From Candidatus Solincola jinzensis (GTDB taxonomy: Bacteria > Actinomycetota > Geothermincolia > Geothermincolales > RBG-13-55-18), in assembly GCA_015711875.1 (NCBI GenBank), contig JACVJG010000214.1, positions 1-5,868 on the forward strand: 5,868 nucleotides of DNA, in the 5' to 3' direction. Below the pieces are notes generated by a model. That model made no database searches. It worked only from the letters and a program-made list of their open reading frames with translations, and was not told the DNA's origin. Shown here piece by piece: positions 1 through 5,500 of the stretch. A program made the position numbers and the translations under genes. Each line of letters opens with the position of its first letter. Position 1 is the first letter of the stretch.

Positions 1-15
1 GAAAGAGCCGCGTGA

Positions 16-22
16 GGGAGGT
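16..22 (+). promoter_or_regulatory. Shine-Dalgarno site supporting a TTG start
   Basis: GGGAGGT lies 5 nt upstream of the TTG at 28. An in-frame TAA at 22-24 closes the frame just before it, and no in-frame ATG follows until the middle of the receiver domain. TTG 28 is therefore the only start that keeps the domain whole. Confidence 0.75.
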
Positions 23-27
23 AACGG

Positions 28-1008
28 TTGTTCGATGAGATTCTCAGGGGCCAGAACCATAGCGATGAGGCCCGGGGAAAATTCAAGATCCTGGTGGTGG
101 ATGATGACCCCAATATCCGGGAGCTCATAGTGGGCACCCTGAGCGAGGACAGGTTCGTGCCCATAGAGGCCAAAGACGGCAAGGAGGCGCTGCGCATCTG
201 CGAGACGGAGCGTCCGGATATCATCGTCCTGGACGTGATGATGCCTGACCTGGACGGCCTTGAGGTGTGCCTGCGACTGCGCGGGGAGGCTCTCACCAGC
301 CACATCCCCATCATCATGCTCACCGCCAAGGGTATGCTGGAGGACAAGATAAGGGGCATGGAGACGGGCGCTGACGACTACCTCACCAAGCCCTTCGACC
401 CTCTAGAGCTGGAGGCGAGGATAAACATGCACCTCCGGCGTTCATTACGCGACGGCGAGGCCAGTCCCCTGACCGGACTGCCCGGCAATAGGGCTATCGA
501 GGAGAACATCGAGGCCCGTATCCGCTCTGGGGATAAGTTCGCGGTGTGCTACGTGGACCTCGACGACTTCAAGGCTTACAACGATCGCTACGGCTTTCAC
601 GCCGGCAGTGAGGTCATCAAGCTCACCTCACGCGTCATCCTGGAGGCGGTGGGCAAGCACGGAAGCGAGGGGGATTTCGTGGGGCACATAGGCGGCGACG
701 ATTTCATAATCGTCACCGTTTTTGAACGGGCTATCCTGATAGCGGAGGAGATCATTCGCCTTTTCGACGCCGGTATCACGGAGCATTACGACCCCGAGGA
801 CGTAGCGAGAGGTTTTATCGTGAGCACAGACAGACAGGGCAAAGTGAACAGGTTCCCCATTATGAGCATAAGCGTGGCCATAGTACATAACACTCACCGC
901 CATCTGGACCATCCCGGAAAAGTGGCCCAGATAGCCGCGGAATTGAAAAAGTACGCAAAGACCATGCCCGGCAGCAACTACGTTATGGATCGCAGGCGCA
1001 GGGATTGA
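28..1008 (+). CDS. Response regulator with receiver and GGDEF-family (GGDDF) output domain
   Basis: The 326-residue protein is a cytoplasmic two-component regulator. The receiver domain spans about residues 19-138: acidic pocket D25-D26-D27, phosphoacceptor D69 in VLDVMMPDLDG, conserved T99 and K121 in TKPF. A GGDEF-family domain follows from about residue 146, opening with PLTGLPGNRAIE. It has the metal/substrate motif VDLDDFKAYND (D177, N185, D186) and the signature G222-G223-D224-D225-F226. In known diguanylate cyclases the signature is GG(D/E)EF; here the fourth position is Asp, the preceding Arg of the RxGG pattern is His220, and the RxxD product-inhibition site is missing (S213xxD216). 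Activity is thus uncertain: it may make c-di-GMP, or only bind GTP. About 30 residues separate the signature region from the SISVAIV strand. The start is TTG, supported by a strong Shine-Dalgarno. The stop overlaps the start of the downstream kinase, the likely partner. Family assignment is secure; output activity is inferred. Confidence 0.93.
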   Translation: MFDEILRGQNHSDEARGKFKILVVDDDPNIRELIVGTLSEDRFVPIEAKDGKEALRICETERPDIIVLDVMMPDLDGLEVCLRLRGEALTSHIPIIMLTAKGMLEDKIRGMETGADDYLTKPFDPLELEARINMHLRRSLRDGEASPLTGLPGNRAIEENIEARIRSGDKFAVCYVDLDDFKAYNDRYGFHAGSEVIKLTSRVILEAVGKHGSEGDFVGHIGGDDFIIVTVFERAILIAEEIIRLFDAGITEHYDPEDVARGFIVSTDRQGKVNRFPIMSISVAIVHNTHRHLDHPGKVAQIAAELKKYAKTMPGSNYVMDRRRRD

Positions 1009-3263
1009 TGTCTAGGAAGGTATCCAGAGGGTTGAAGGTGGCGGCTGAGACGGCAGGTGGTCGTGACAGGGCCACCACGGAACTCGCCAGCGTAAGGCTG
1101 CTCCTCAGCTCCACCCGCTTTATCGCCTCTCTTTTCTGGTTGACCATCGCCGTGGCAACCCTGGTTTTCGTTTTTCCTTATTCCCAACGCACCGGGTCAC
1201 CGGTGTTCTACGCCTTCATCGTTCTCTCTATCCTCGTTTATATCGCCCACCGCTTTTTCCCGTTTGAAGGATATCATCCGGTCGCTTTCTTTCTCCTTCA
1301 AACCGCGACCGACGCCCTTATAGCGGTGATGGTATATCTGAGTGGGGGCAAGGCAAGCGGCCTCTCCCTACTCTTCCTGGTGGTGATCATTTTCTCGTCC
1401 GCCTATTTCGAGCTCCTGGAAACCATGCTCATGACCGCGGTTACATGCGCCTTCTTTTTCGCCCCCCTTTGCTATGAGGCGGTAGACGGCGAGGCGCTGA
1501 AGGGAATGGCCATGGCCGTTCCCGTTTACTTTATCATCGCCCTCTGCGGCTCTTTCGTAATAAACAAGTCACGCGAGCAGGAAAGGGAAAAGCAGGCCTT
1601 GTCACATCTCTACGACCAGGCGGACCTGAAGCGAAGGGAGCTCTCCTCCCTTTACGCCGCCTCCTTGAAATTCGCTTCCACGCTTGACAGCAAGCAGCTC
1701 CTGGAGGTGCTGATGGACAACGCGGGGAACCTGGTCCCTTGTGACGCCATGGCGGTTTCACTCTATGACCAGGAGGGCGCGCTCAAGGTGAAGGAGGCCA
1801 GAGGCCTGAGGCCCGGCAGCGTGGAGATTTTAGAGGAGAAAGATGGCAACCCTATCATGCTCTCGGCTTCCGCGGTGCTGCCTGTGAGCCTGGGTGAAAA
1901 AAGCGACGACCCCGTTTTCCAGCCTTTCCTCGAGCGCATCGCTTTTGATTCCATGATCGCCGTGCCCCTATTCGCGAGTTCCAGCGTTATCGGGGTCTTG
2001 AGCTGTTACGCGGGAAAGGCGGAGGCCTTCGATGACGATGCTGCACGCATCCTCCTGACCCTCTCCAGCGAGGCGGCCCTGGCGCTGGAAAAGGCTAGCC
2101 TCTACCGCACCACGCTCGAGGATAAACGAAAGATAGAGGCGATAATAAACAGCCTTACCGATGGGATCATGGTGCTGGACCGAGATGGCAGGCTGATGCT
2201 GGCGAACCCCTTCGTGGCGCGTCTACTGGATATCCAGGAGGGGGACAAGGGCAGGGAGCTGGACGAGATACTGCAGCGGGTCGAGGGACGGGTGGATTTC
2301 GGAGAGATGTCCTATCAGCGCGCCATGGCCGATGTTCTAGACCAGGGCTTGACGGTAAAGGGCGAGATCTCCGTACTGAGCGAACCTCCCATAATATTCC
2401 AGGTACTCTGGGTGCCCCTCCTTGACGAGCGAGGGAAGCCTAGCGGCGCCATCGTGCTCCTGCACGACGTGACCGATTTCGTGGAGCTCGACCGCATGAA
2501 ATCGGATTTTATATCCATCGTCTCCCATGAGCTGAAGACGCCGTTGACCTCGATAAAGGGCTTCGTGCGCCTGCTGTCCGCAGGAAGGGTCGGGCCGGTG
2601 AACGAAAAACAGCTGCATTACCTGGAGATAGTAGACCAGCAGACGGAAGCGCTCACTCAGCTCATCAACGATCTCCTTGACCTTTCCAGGATAGAGTCGG
2701 GGATCATCGAGGTGAAGGAGGAGCCGGTGTCGATGCGCGATGTGGTGCGCGAGGTCGTCCAGGGGCTGGAGAACATGGCGCGGGAAAAGGCGGTGGGCCT
2801 CAAGGAGGATCTTCCTGATGACATGCCGCTGGTAAGAGGAGACGCCTACCGTCTCATGCAGGTGTTCACCAATATCGTTCACAACGCCATCAAGTTCACA
2901 CCCCCGGGCGGAGAAGTGCGTATCGGGGGCTTTTGGGATACGGAACGTTGTGCGGTAACGGTCGCGGACAACGGTATGGGCATCCCCGCACAGGATCTGG
3001 AGAGGATCTTCGATAAGTTCTACCAGGTCGATTCCTCGAGCACGCGGCAGCAGAGCGGAACCGGGCTGGGTCTTTGTATCAGCCGTCAGCTGGTAACGGC
3101 ACACAAGGGTGAGATAACGGTGGAGAGCGAGATAGGCAAGGGATCCACCTTCACCGTCTTTCTGCCGTTGTTCTCGCGCAGGAGGCCAGGAGAGGAAGAA
3201 AGGGACAGGGATGAGGATGGGAGGGCGAGAGCGGCCGTGGGGCGAGAAAGACCGCTCGCGTAA
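1008..3263 (+). CDS. Membrane sensor histidine kinase (6 TM-GAF-PAS-HisKA-HATPase_c)
   Basis: Numbered from ATG 1008 (751 residues), about six hydrophobic segments occupy residues 37-186, with little extracellular sequence between them. A charged helix follows (about 187-220), then a GAF domain (about 223-365), a PAS domain (about 373-490, with the DGIMVLDRDGRLMLAN core), HisKA and HATPase_c. The phosphoacceptor is His507 in SHELKTPLTSIKGF. ATP-binding boxes are present: N-box N622-N626, G1 with D654-N655-G656, an F-box IFDKFYQ, and G2 starting at G684 (GTGLGLC). All key residues of an active autokinase are visible. The signal is unknown; GAF and PAS could bind a small molecule or cofactor, but no cofactor ligand stands out. 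The ATG shares its A with the preceding TGA (TGATG), implying translational coupling with the response regulator. A TTG at 1005, just before it, is an alternative start. Another is TTG 1032, behind AGGAAGG at 1014-1020. After the catalytic core ends at FLPLF, about 30 residues of Arg/Glu/Asp-rich tail remain. Confidence 0.95.
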   Translation: MSRKVSRGLKVAAETAGGRDRATTELASVRLLLSSTRFIASLFWLTIAVATLVFVFPYSQRTGSPVFYAFIVLSILVYIAHRFFPFEGYHPVAFFLLQTATDALIAVMVYLSGGKASGLSLLFLVVIIFSSAYFELLETMLMTAVTCAFFFAPLCYEAVDGEALKGMAMAVPVYFIIALCGSFVINKSREQEREKQALSHLYDQADLKRRELSSLYAASLKFASTLDSKQLLEVLMDNAGNLVPCDAMAVSLYDQEGALKVKEARGLRPGSVEILEEKDGNPIMLSASAVLPVSLGEKSDDPVFQPFLERIAFDSMIAVPLFASSSVIGVLSCYAGKAEAFDDDAARILLTLSSEAALALEKASLYRTTLEDKRKIEAIINSLTDGIMVLDRDGRLMLANPFVARLLDIQEGDKGRELDEILQRVEGRVDFGEMSYQRAMADVLDQGLTVKGEISVLSEPPIIFQVLWVPLLDERGKPSGAIVLLHDVTDFVELDRMKSDFISIVSHELKTPLTSIKGFVRLLSAGRVGPVNEKQLHYLEIVDQQTEALTQLINDLLDLSRIESGIIEVKEEPVSMRDVVREVVQGLENMAREKAVGLKEDLPDDMPLVRGDAYRLMQVFTNIVHNAIKFTPPGGEVRIGGFWDTERCAVTVADNGMGIPAQDLERIFDKFYQVDSSSTRQQSGTGLGLCISRQLVTAHKGEITVESEIGKGSTFTVFLPLFSRRRPGEEERDRDEDGRARAAVGRERPLA

Positions 3264-3280
3264 ACAGGCTGATGACAAGA

Positions 3281-3326
3281 CCGCCGAATGACAATCGAGG
3301 GATTGCCCGCCCGGCGGCTTTACTTT
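3281..3326 (+). terminator. Candidate bipartite terminator after the kinase gene
   Basis: An outer 6-bp stem, CCGCCG (3281-3286) with CGGCGG (3312-3317), encloses an inner 5-bp hairpin, CAATC (3292-3296) with GATTG (3301-3305), loop GAGG. CTTTACTTTAT follows immediately. The interior loop (5 nt against 6 nt) and the interrupted T-run make it weaker than a textbook intrinsic terminator. Its position 18 nt after the kinase stop suits the end of block 1. It overlaps the next promoter. Confidence 0.4.
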
Positions 3327-3331
3327 ATACT
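3303..3331 (+). promoter_or_regulatory. Sigma-70-like promoter of the infC operon
   Basis: TTGCCC (3303-3308, 4/6 to TTGACA) and TATACT (3326-3331, 5/6 to TATAAT) are separated by exactly 17 nt. Transcription would begin near 3337-3339, leaving a leader of about 140 nt before infC. It is the best promoter-like match in the spacer, and its place upstream of a translation operon suits it. Start site and strength are inferred. Confidence 0.65.
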
Positions 3332-3360
3332 TCATCCCGGAAAAGAGAATACCGACAAGA

Positions 3361-3378
3361 AGAGGCGGAACCGCTTCT
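3361..3378 (+). promoter_or_regulatory. Leader hairpin, possible antiterminator arm
   Basis: AGAGGCGG (3361-3368) and CCGCTTCT (3371-3378) are complementary with one G-U pair. The innermost pair must open, giving a GAAC tetraloop on a 7-bp stem. Its top, GCGGAACC (3365-3372), can instead pair with GGTACCGC (3436-3443), which includes the first bases of the downstream arm of the terminator, with a single A-A mismatch. That suggests two mutually exclusive folds. Confidence 0.45.
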
Positions 3379-3424
3379 CACCCCGCGGCGTGGAGCTGGC
3401 GGGGTTACGGGGCCGGGGGCCCAC

Positions 3425-3453
3425 GGATAGCGAGAGGTACCGCTATCCTTTTT
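3425..3453 (+). terminator. infC: Intrinsic terminator/attenuator in the infC leader
   Basis: GGATAGCG (3425-3432) pairs perfectly with CGCTATCC (3441-3448) around an 8-nt loop, directly followed by TTTTT (3449-3453) and then GATTT. This is a classic Rho-independent terminator on the coding strand. It lies just 8 nt before the infC Shine-Dalgarno, far past the kinase stop and downstream of the putative promoter. That position fits regulated attenuation of infC-rpmI-rplT better than termination of the upstream operon, although it could stop read-through too. Confidence 0.8.
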
Positions 3454-3461
3454 GATTTAAG

Positions 3462-3468
3462 AAGGAGG
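3462..3468 (+). promoter_or_regulatory. infC: Shine-Dalgarno deciding the infC start (AUA 3477)
   Basis: AAGGAGG is a near-perfect anti-16S match. It lies 8 nt before an in-frame ATA (3477) but 20 nt before the first conventional in-frame start, GTG 3489. The nearby ATG at 3470 is out of frame and only 1 nt away. Spacing therefore favours ATA as the start. Confidence 0.75.
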
Positions 3469-3476
3469 GATGCCAG

Positions 3477-4097
3477 ATAGAAAAGCACGTGCGCGTCAAT
3501 GAGGGGATCAGGGCCAGGGAGGTACGGCTGGTAGGGCCGGACGGCAATCAGATAGGCATCAAGCCCATAGAGGAGGCCCTGAGGCTTGCCGAGGAAATGG
3601 ACCTCGATCTGGTAGAGGTCGCGCCCCAAGCCCAGCCCCCGGTCTGCAAGATCATGGACTACGGAAAATACCGTTATGAGCAGACGGTGAAGATGAAGGA
3701 GGCGCGCAAGAAGCAGAGTGTGGTGGTCTACAAGGAGATGAAGATGCGTCCCAAGATCGACCGCCACGACTACGAGATCAAGCGCAGACATATCGAGAGA
3801 TTCCTGAAGGCGGGCAACAAGGTCAAAGTGACCATCATGTTCAGAGGGAGGGAGATGAGCCACACCGACCTAGGCATGAGCCTTCTGGAACAACTGGCGG
3901 AGGAGCTCTCTGAACTCGGCACCGTCGAGTCGCCTCCCAAGCTCGACGGGCGTAACATGCAGATGATATTGGCGCCCTTGAGCGCCACGAAGAAGGACGG
4001 AGGAAGGAATGCCAAAGCAGAAGACTCACCGGGGAGCGGCGAAGCGCTTCGAGGTGACGGGAAAGGGAAAGATCAGGAGGAGAAAGGGTTACGGTAG
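3477..4097 (+). CDS. infC: Translation initiation factor IF-3, AUA start proposed
   Basis: IF3 binds the 30S subunit, monitors start-codon and initiator-tRNA pairing and prevents premature 50S joining. From ATA 3477 the protein is 206 residues. The N-domain opens with EKHVRVNEGIRAREVRL and includes the family signature PPVCKIMDYGKYRYE (54-68); a charged linker follows. The C-domain (about 84-167) contains RPKIDRHDYEIKRRHIERFL and ends at MQMILAP. GTG 3489 would begin at RVNEGIR, trimming the few residues IF3 proteins normally carry before this motif, and is badly spaced from the Shine-Dalgarno. No ATG, GTG or TTG lies in frame between the TGA at 3453 and 3489. E. coli infC uses AUU for autoregulation, so a non-canonical start has precedent. 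After MQMILAP a hydrophilic tail of about 39 residues continues, its last 29 codons overlapping rpmI out of frame. First gene of the translation operon. Identity is certain; the start is well supported but untested. Confidence 0.96.
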   Translation: MEKHVRVNEGIRAREVRLVGPDGNQIGIKPIEEALRLAEEMDLDLVEVAPQAQPPVCKIMDYGKYRYEQTVKMKEARKKQSVVVYKEMKMRPKIDRHDYEIKRRHIERFLKAGNKVKVTIMFRGREMSHTDLGMSLLEQLAEELSELGTVESPPKLDGRNMQMILAPLSATKKDGGRNAKAEDSPGSGEALRGDGKGKDQEEKGLR

Positions 4098-4206
4098 CCA
4101 CCTCCTGACCAAGAAAAGCGCTCGACGCAAGCGCGGCTACCGTTTGAAGAACGAGGTATCGCCCCATGACCTCACGGACGTGAAAAAGATGCTCGGAAAG
4201 GGTTAG
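4009..4206 (+). CDS. rpmI: 50S ribosomal protein L35
   Basis: The 65-residue basic protein has the L35 signature at its N-terminus (MPKQKTHRGAAKRF) and a Lys/Arg-rich middle (KIRRRKGYGSHLLTKKSARRKRGYR), at the usual family length. L35 is a component of the large ribosomal subunit. ATG 4009 is 5 nt after GGAGG (3999-4003). Its first 89 nt lie inside the end of infC in another frame, so ribosomes finishing IF3 pass over the L35 start; translational coupling is likely. It sits in the conserved infC-rpmI-rplT order, where L20 is known to repress L35 and L20 synthesis in other bacteria. Confidence 0.97.
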   Translation: MPKQKTHRGAAKRFEVTGKGKIRRRKGYGSHLLTKKSARRKRGYRLKNEVSPHDLTDVKKMLGKG

Positions 4207-4209
4207 TAA

Positions 4210-4228
4210 AAAGGCGATCGTCGCCTTT
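4210..4228 (+). promoter_or_regulatory. Perfect hairpin between rpmI and rplT
   Basis: AAAGGCGA (4210-4217) and TCGCCTTT (4221-4228) form an 8-bp perfect stem with a TCG loop, beginning 4 nt after the rpmI stop. No T-run follows beyond the stem itself (TTTGTATG), so strong termination is unlikely. It may act as a weak attenuator, an RNA-processing or stability element, or a site affecting rplT translation, 40 nt upstream of the rplT start. Confidence 0.55.
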
Positions 4229-4268
4229 GTATGGAAACCTGTACCAACAGGGAAAGGATTGATCGAAG

Positions 4269-4655
4269 GTGTCCAGGACAAGACATTCCGTGGCGAGAAA
4301 GAAGAGGAAAAAGAAGATCCTTCGCATGGCCAAGGGATACCGGGGGGCGCGCAGCAGGACCTTTCGCAGCGCCAACGAGCAGGTGATGCACTCCCTTCAA
4401 TATGCTTACCGCGACCGCCGCACGCGTAAAAGGGATTTCCGTAAGCTTTGGATAGCTCGTATCAATGCTGCTGCCAGGCAGAACGGAATTTCTTATAGCC
4501 GTTTCATCAGGGGCTTGAAAATCGCGGGGATAGAGGTCAACCGCAAGATCCTTGCTGACATGGCGGTCAACGACCCCTCCTCCTTCGCCGAGTTGGCGAG
4601 AAAGGCTAAAGAAAACCTGGAGAGGGAGCCTGAGGTGAAGGAGGCGAGTGCCTGA
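4269..4655 (+). CDS. rplT: 50S ribosomal protein L20
   Basis: The 128-residue basic protein has clear L20 landmarks: KGYRGARS (22-29), [35 protein letters not shown] (46-80) and [15 protein letters not shown] near the C-terminus. L20 binds 23S rRNA early in 50S assembly, and in several bacteria it represses its own operon by binding mRNA that mimics its rRNA site. The GTG at 4269 is the only plausible start, because a TGA at 4260-4262 closes the frame just upstream. AAAGGA (4253-4258) at 10 nt is a moderate ribosome binding site. A short acidic tail ([11 protein letters not shown]) extends slightly past the usual 115-120 residues. Its last 8 nt overlap the methyltransferase gene. Confidence 0.97.
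   Translation: MSRTRHSVARKKRKKKILRMAKGYRGARSRTFRSANEQVMHSLQYAYRDRRTRKRDFRKLWIARINAAARQNGISYSRFIRGLKIAGIEVNRKILADMAVNDPSSFAELARKAKENLEREPEVKEASA
4638..4644 (+). promoter_or_regulatory. Shine-Dalgarno inside the end of rplT
   Basis: AAGGAGG lies 3 nt before GTG 4648, a short spacing, and about 30 nt before the alternative in-frame TTG at 4675. It favours the GTG start and translational coupling with rplT. Confidence 0.5.
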
Positions 4656-5463
4656 TGGGGTTCGCCGCACAGGGTTGATAGAGAGCCCGCGCAACGAGCG
4701 CATCAGGCGCTATCGCCGACTGCTCAAAAGGAATTTCCGCCACCGCGAGAGGAAATTCCTGGTAGAGGGCATCAAGGGCGTATGCGAAGCCATAAACCAC
4801 CCCTTGAAGCCGGAGTGCATCATCTGCGATGAGAGGGGCATCAAGGCTCTCGACGCTTATGCGGACATCATCGAGCGTCGTGACATCCCATGCTTCCTGA
4901 CGCTGACGTCGGTCATGACCACTCTCAGCTCGGCGGTAACGCCCCCGGGAGTGATGGCCGTGATGCCCATGATGGATATCGGACTGGCCTCCCTGCTGGA
5001 GGCCGGACCCACGACCCTGGTGATAGCCGACCGCGTAAGGGATCCCGGGAACCTGGGAGCCATGGTGCGGGTGGCGGATGCGGCGGGGGCTGGAGGGATG
5101 GTGGTCTGCTCGCAGAGCGCTGACCTCTATAACCCCAAAACAGTGCGCAGCACCGCGGGCTCCATATTCCACCTTCCGTTTTGCATCGGGCTCGAATTGC
5201 GCGATGCCGCGTACACCCTGAAGAAAAACGGCTTTTCCATAGTGGCGGCTAACCCACATGCGGGCAGCGAACATTGGGAATTCGCTTGGCCAGAGAGGAC
5301 GGCCTTGGTGCTGGGCAATGAGGCATGGGGTATTCCCATCGAGGACAAGGAAGTGGTGGACGATATGGTAAGGGTGCCGATATTCGGAAGGGCGGAGTCG
5401 CTGAACGTCGCCTCCGCAGCTGCGGTGCTGCTCTATGAGATAGAGCGCAAGAGGCGGGGATAG
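4648..5463 (+). CDS. SpoU/TrmH-family RNA 2'-O-methyltransferase
   Basis: A 271-residue SPOUT-superfamily enzyme expected to transfer a methyl group from S-adenosylmethionine to a ribose 2'-OH in rRNA or tRNA. The basic N-terminus ([18 protein letters not shown]) and a SpoU substrate-binding domain (about 35-110, opening with [14 protein letters not shown]) precede the catalytic trefoil-knot domain. All three SpoU motifs are present. Motif 1 is [18 protein letters not shown], with N135 and R141. Motif 2 is LGNEAWGI, with G223, E225 and G228. Motif 3 is [22 protein letters not shown], with E250, S251 and N253. An enzyme of this family commonly lies between rplT and pheS in Actinomycetota (TsnR-like annotation). 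The exact target nucleotide cannot be read from sequence, so no symbol is given. The GTG start overlaps rplT by 8 nt; TTG 4675 (beginning at IESPRNERI) is a reasonable alternative. Confidence 0.93.
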   Translation: MPDGVRRTGLIESPRNERIRRYRRLLKRNFRHRERKFLVEGIKGVCEAINHPLKPECIICDERGIKALDAYADIIERRDIPCFLTLTSVMTTLSSAVTPPGVMAVMPMMDIGLASLLEAGPTTLVIADRVRDPGNLGAMVRVADAAGAGGMVVCSQSADLYNPKTVRSTAGSIFHLPFCIGLELRDAAYTLKKNGFSIVAANPHAGSEHWEFAWPERTALVLGNEAWGIPIEDKEVVDDMVRVPIFGRAESLNVASAAAVLLYEIERKRRG

Positions 5464-5500
5464 GGATGAAAAGGCGGCTGAAGGATCGCGGGAGGTAAGG

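Larger units (their letters stand above)
3338..3476 (+). promoter_or_regulatory. Structured 5' leader of infC-rpmI-rplT, L20-leader-like attenuator
   Basis: This untranslated leader contains several local hairpins: 3361-3378; CCCCGC (3381-3386) with GCGGGG (3399-3404); and GGGCC (3410-3414) with GGCCC (3418-3422). Then comes a strong intrinsic terminator at 3425-3453, and the infC Shine-Dalgarno follows at once. In Bacillus subtilis the same operon is known to be controlled by ribosomal protein L20, which binds a leader resembling its 23S rRNA site and promotes premature termination. The gene order and leader architecture here match that scheme, but I cannot confirm an L20 binding site by eye. 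IF3 or another ligand could be the effector. Confidence 0.6.

Noticed and set aside
1..15. Possible last codons of an upstream gene ending in TGA at 13-15
   Set aside because: Only four codons are visible and other frames are equally open, so no gene can be supported.
2337..3335. Long 332-codon open frame on the minus strand opposite the kinase gene
   Set aside because: It lies antisense to the strongly conserved PAS/HisKA/HATPase coding region, its composition is what codon bias would produce, and no domain is recognisable. It is a shadow frame.
3485..3492. Palindrome GCACGTGC at the alternative GTG start of infC
   Set aside because: It is an 8-bp palindrome in GC-rich coding sequence with no repeat or spacing context, easily due to chance.
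3470..3502. Ten-codon ORF (MPDRKARARQ) starting at the ATG next to the infC Shine-Dalgarno
   Set aside because: It is out of frame with infC, the ATG is only about 1 nt from the Shine-Dalgarno, and the product has no recognisable feature. A leader peptide cannot be excluded, but the ATA start of infC explains the ribosome binding site better.
5465..5497. Short ORF (MKRRLKDRGR) between the methyltransferase and pheS
   Set aside because: It has ten codons, lacks its own convincing ribosome binding site, and fits an ordinary short intergenic spacer.
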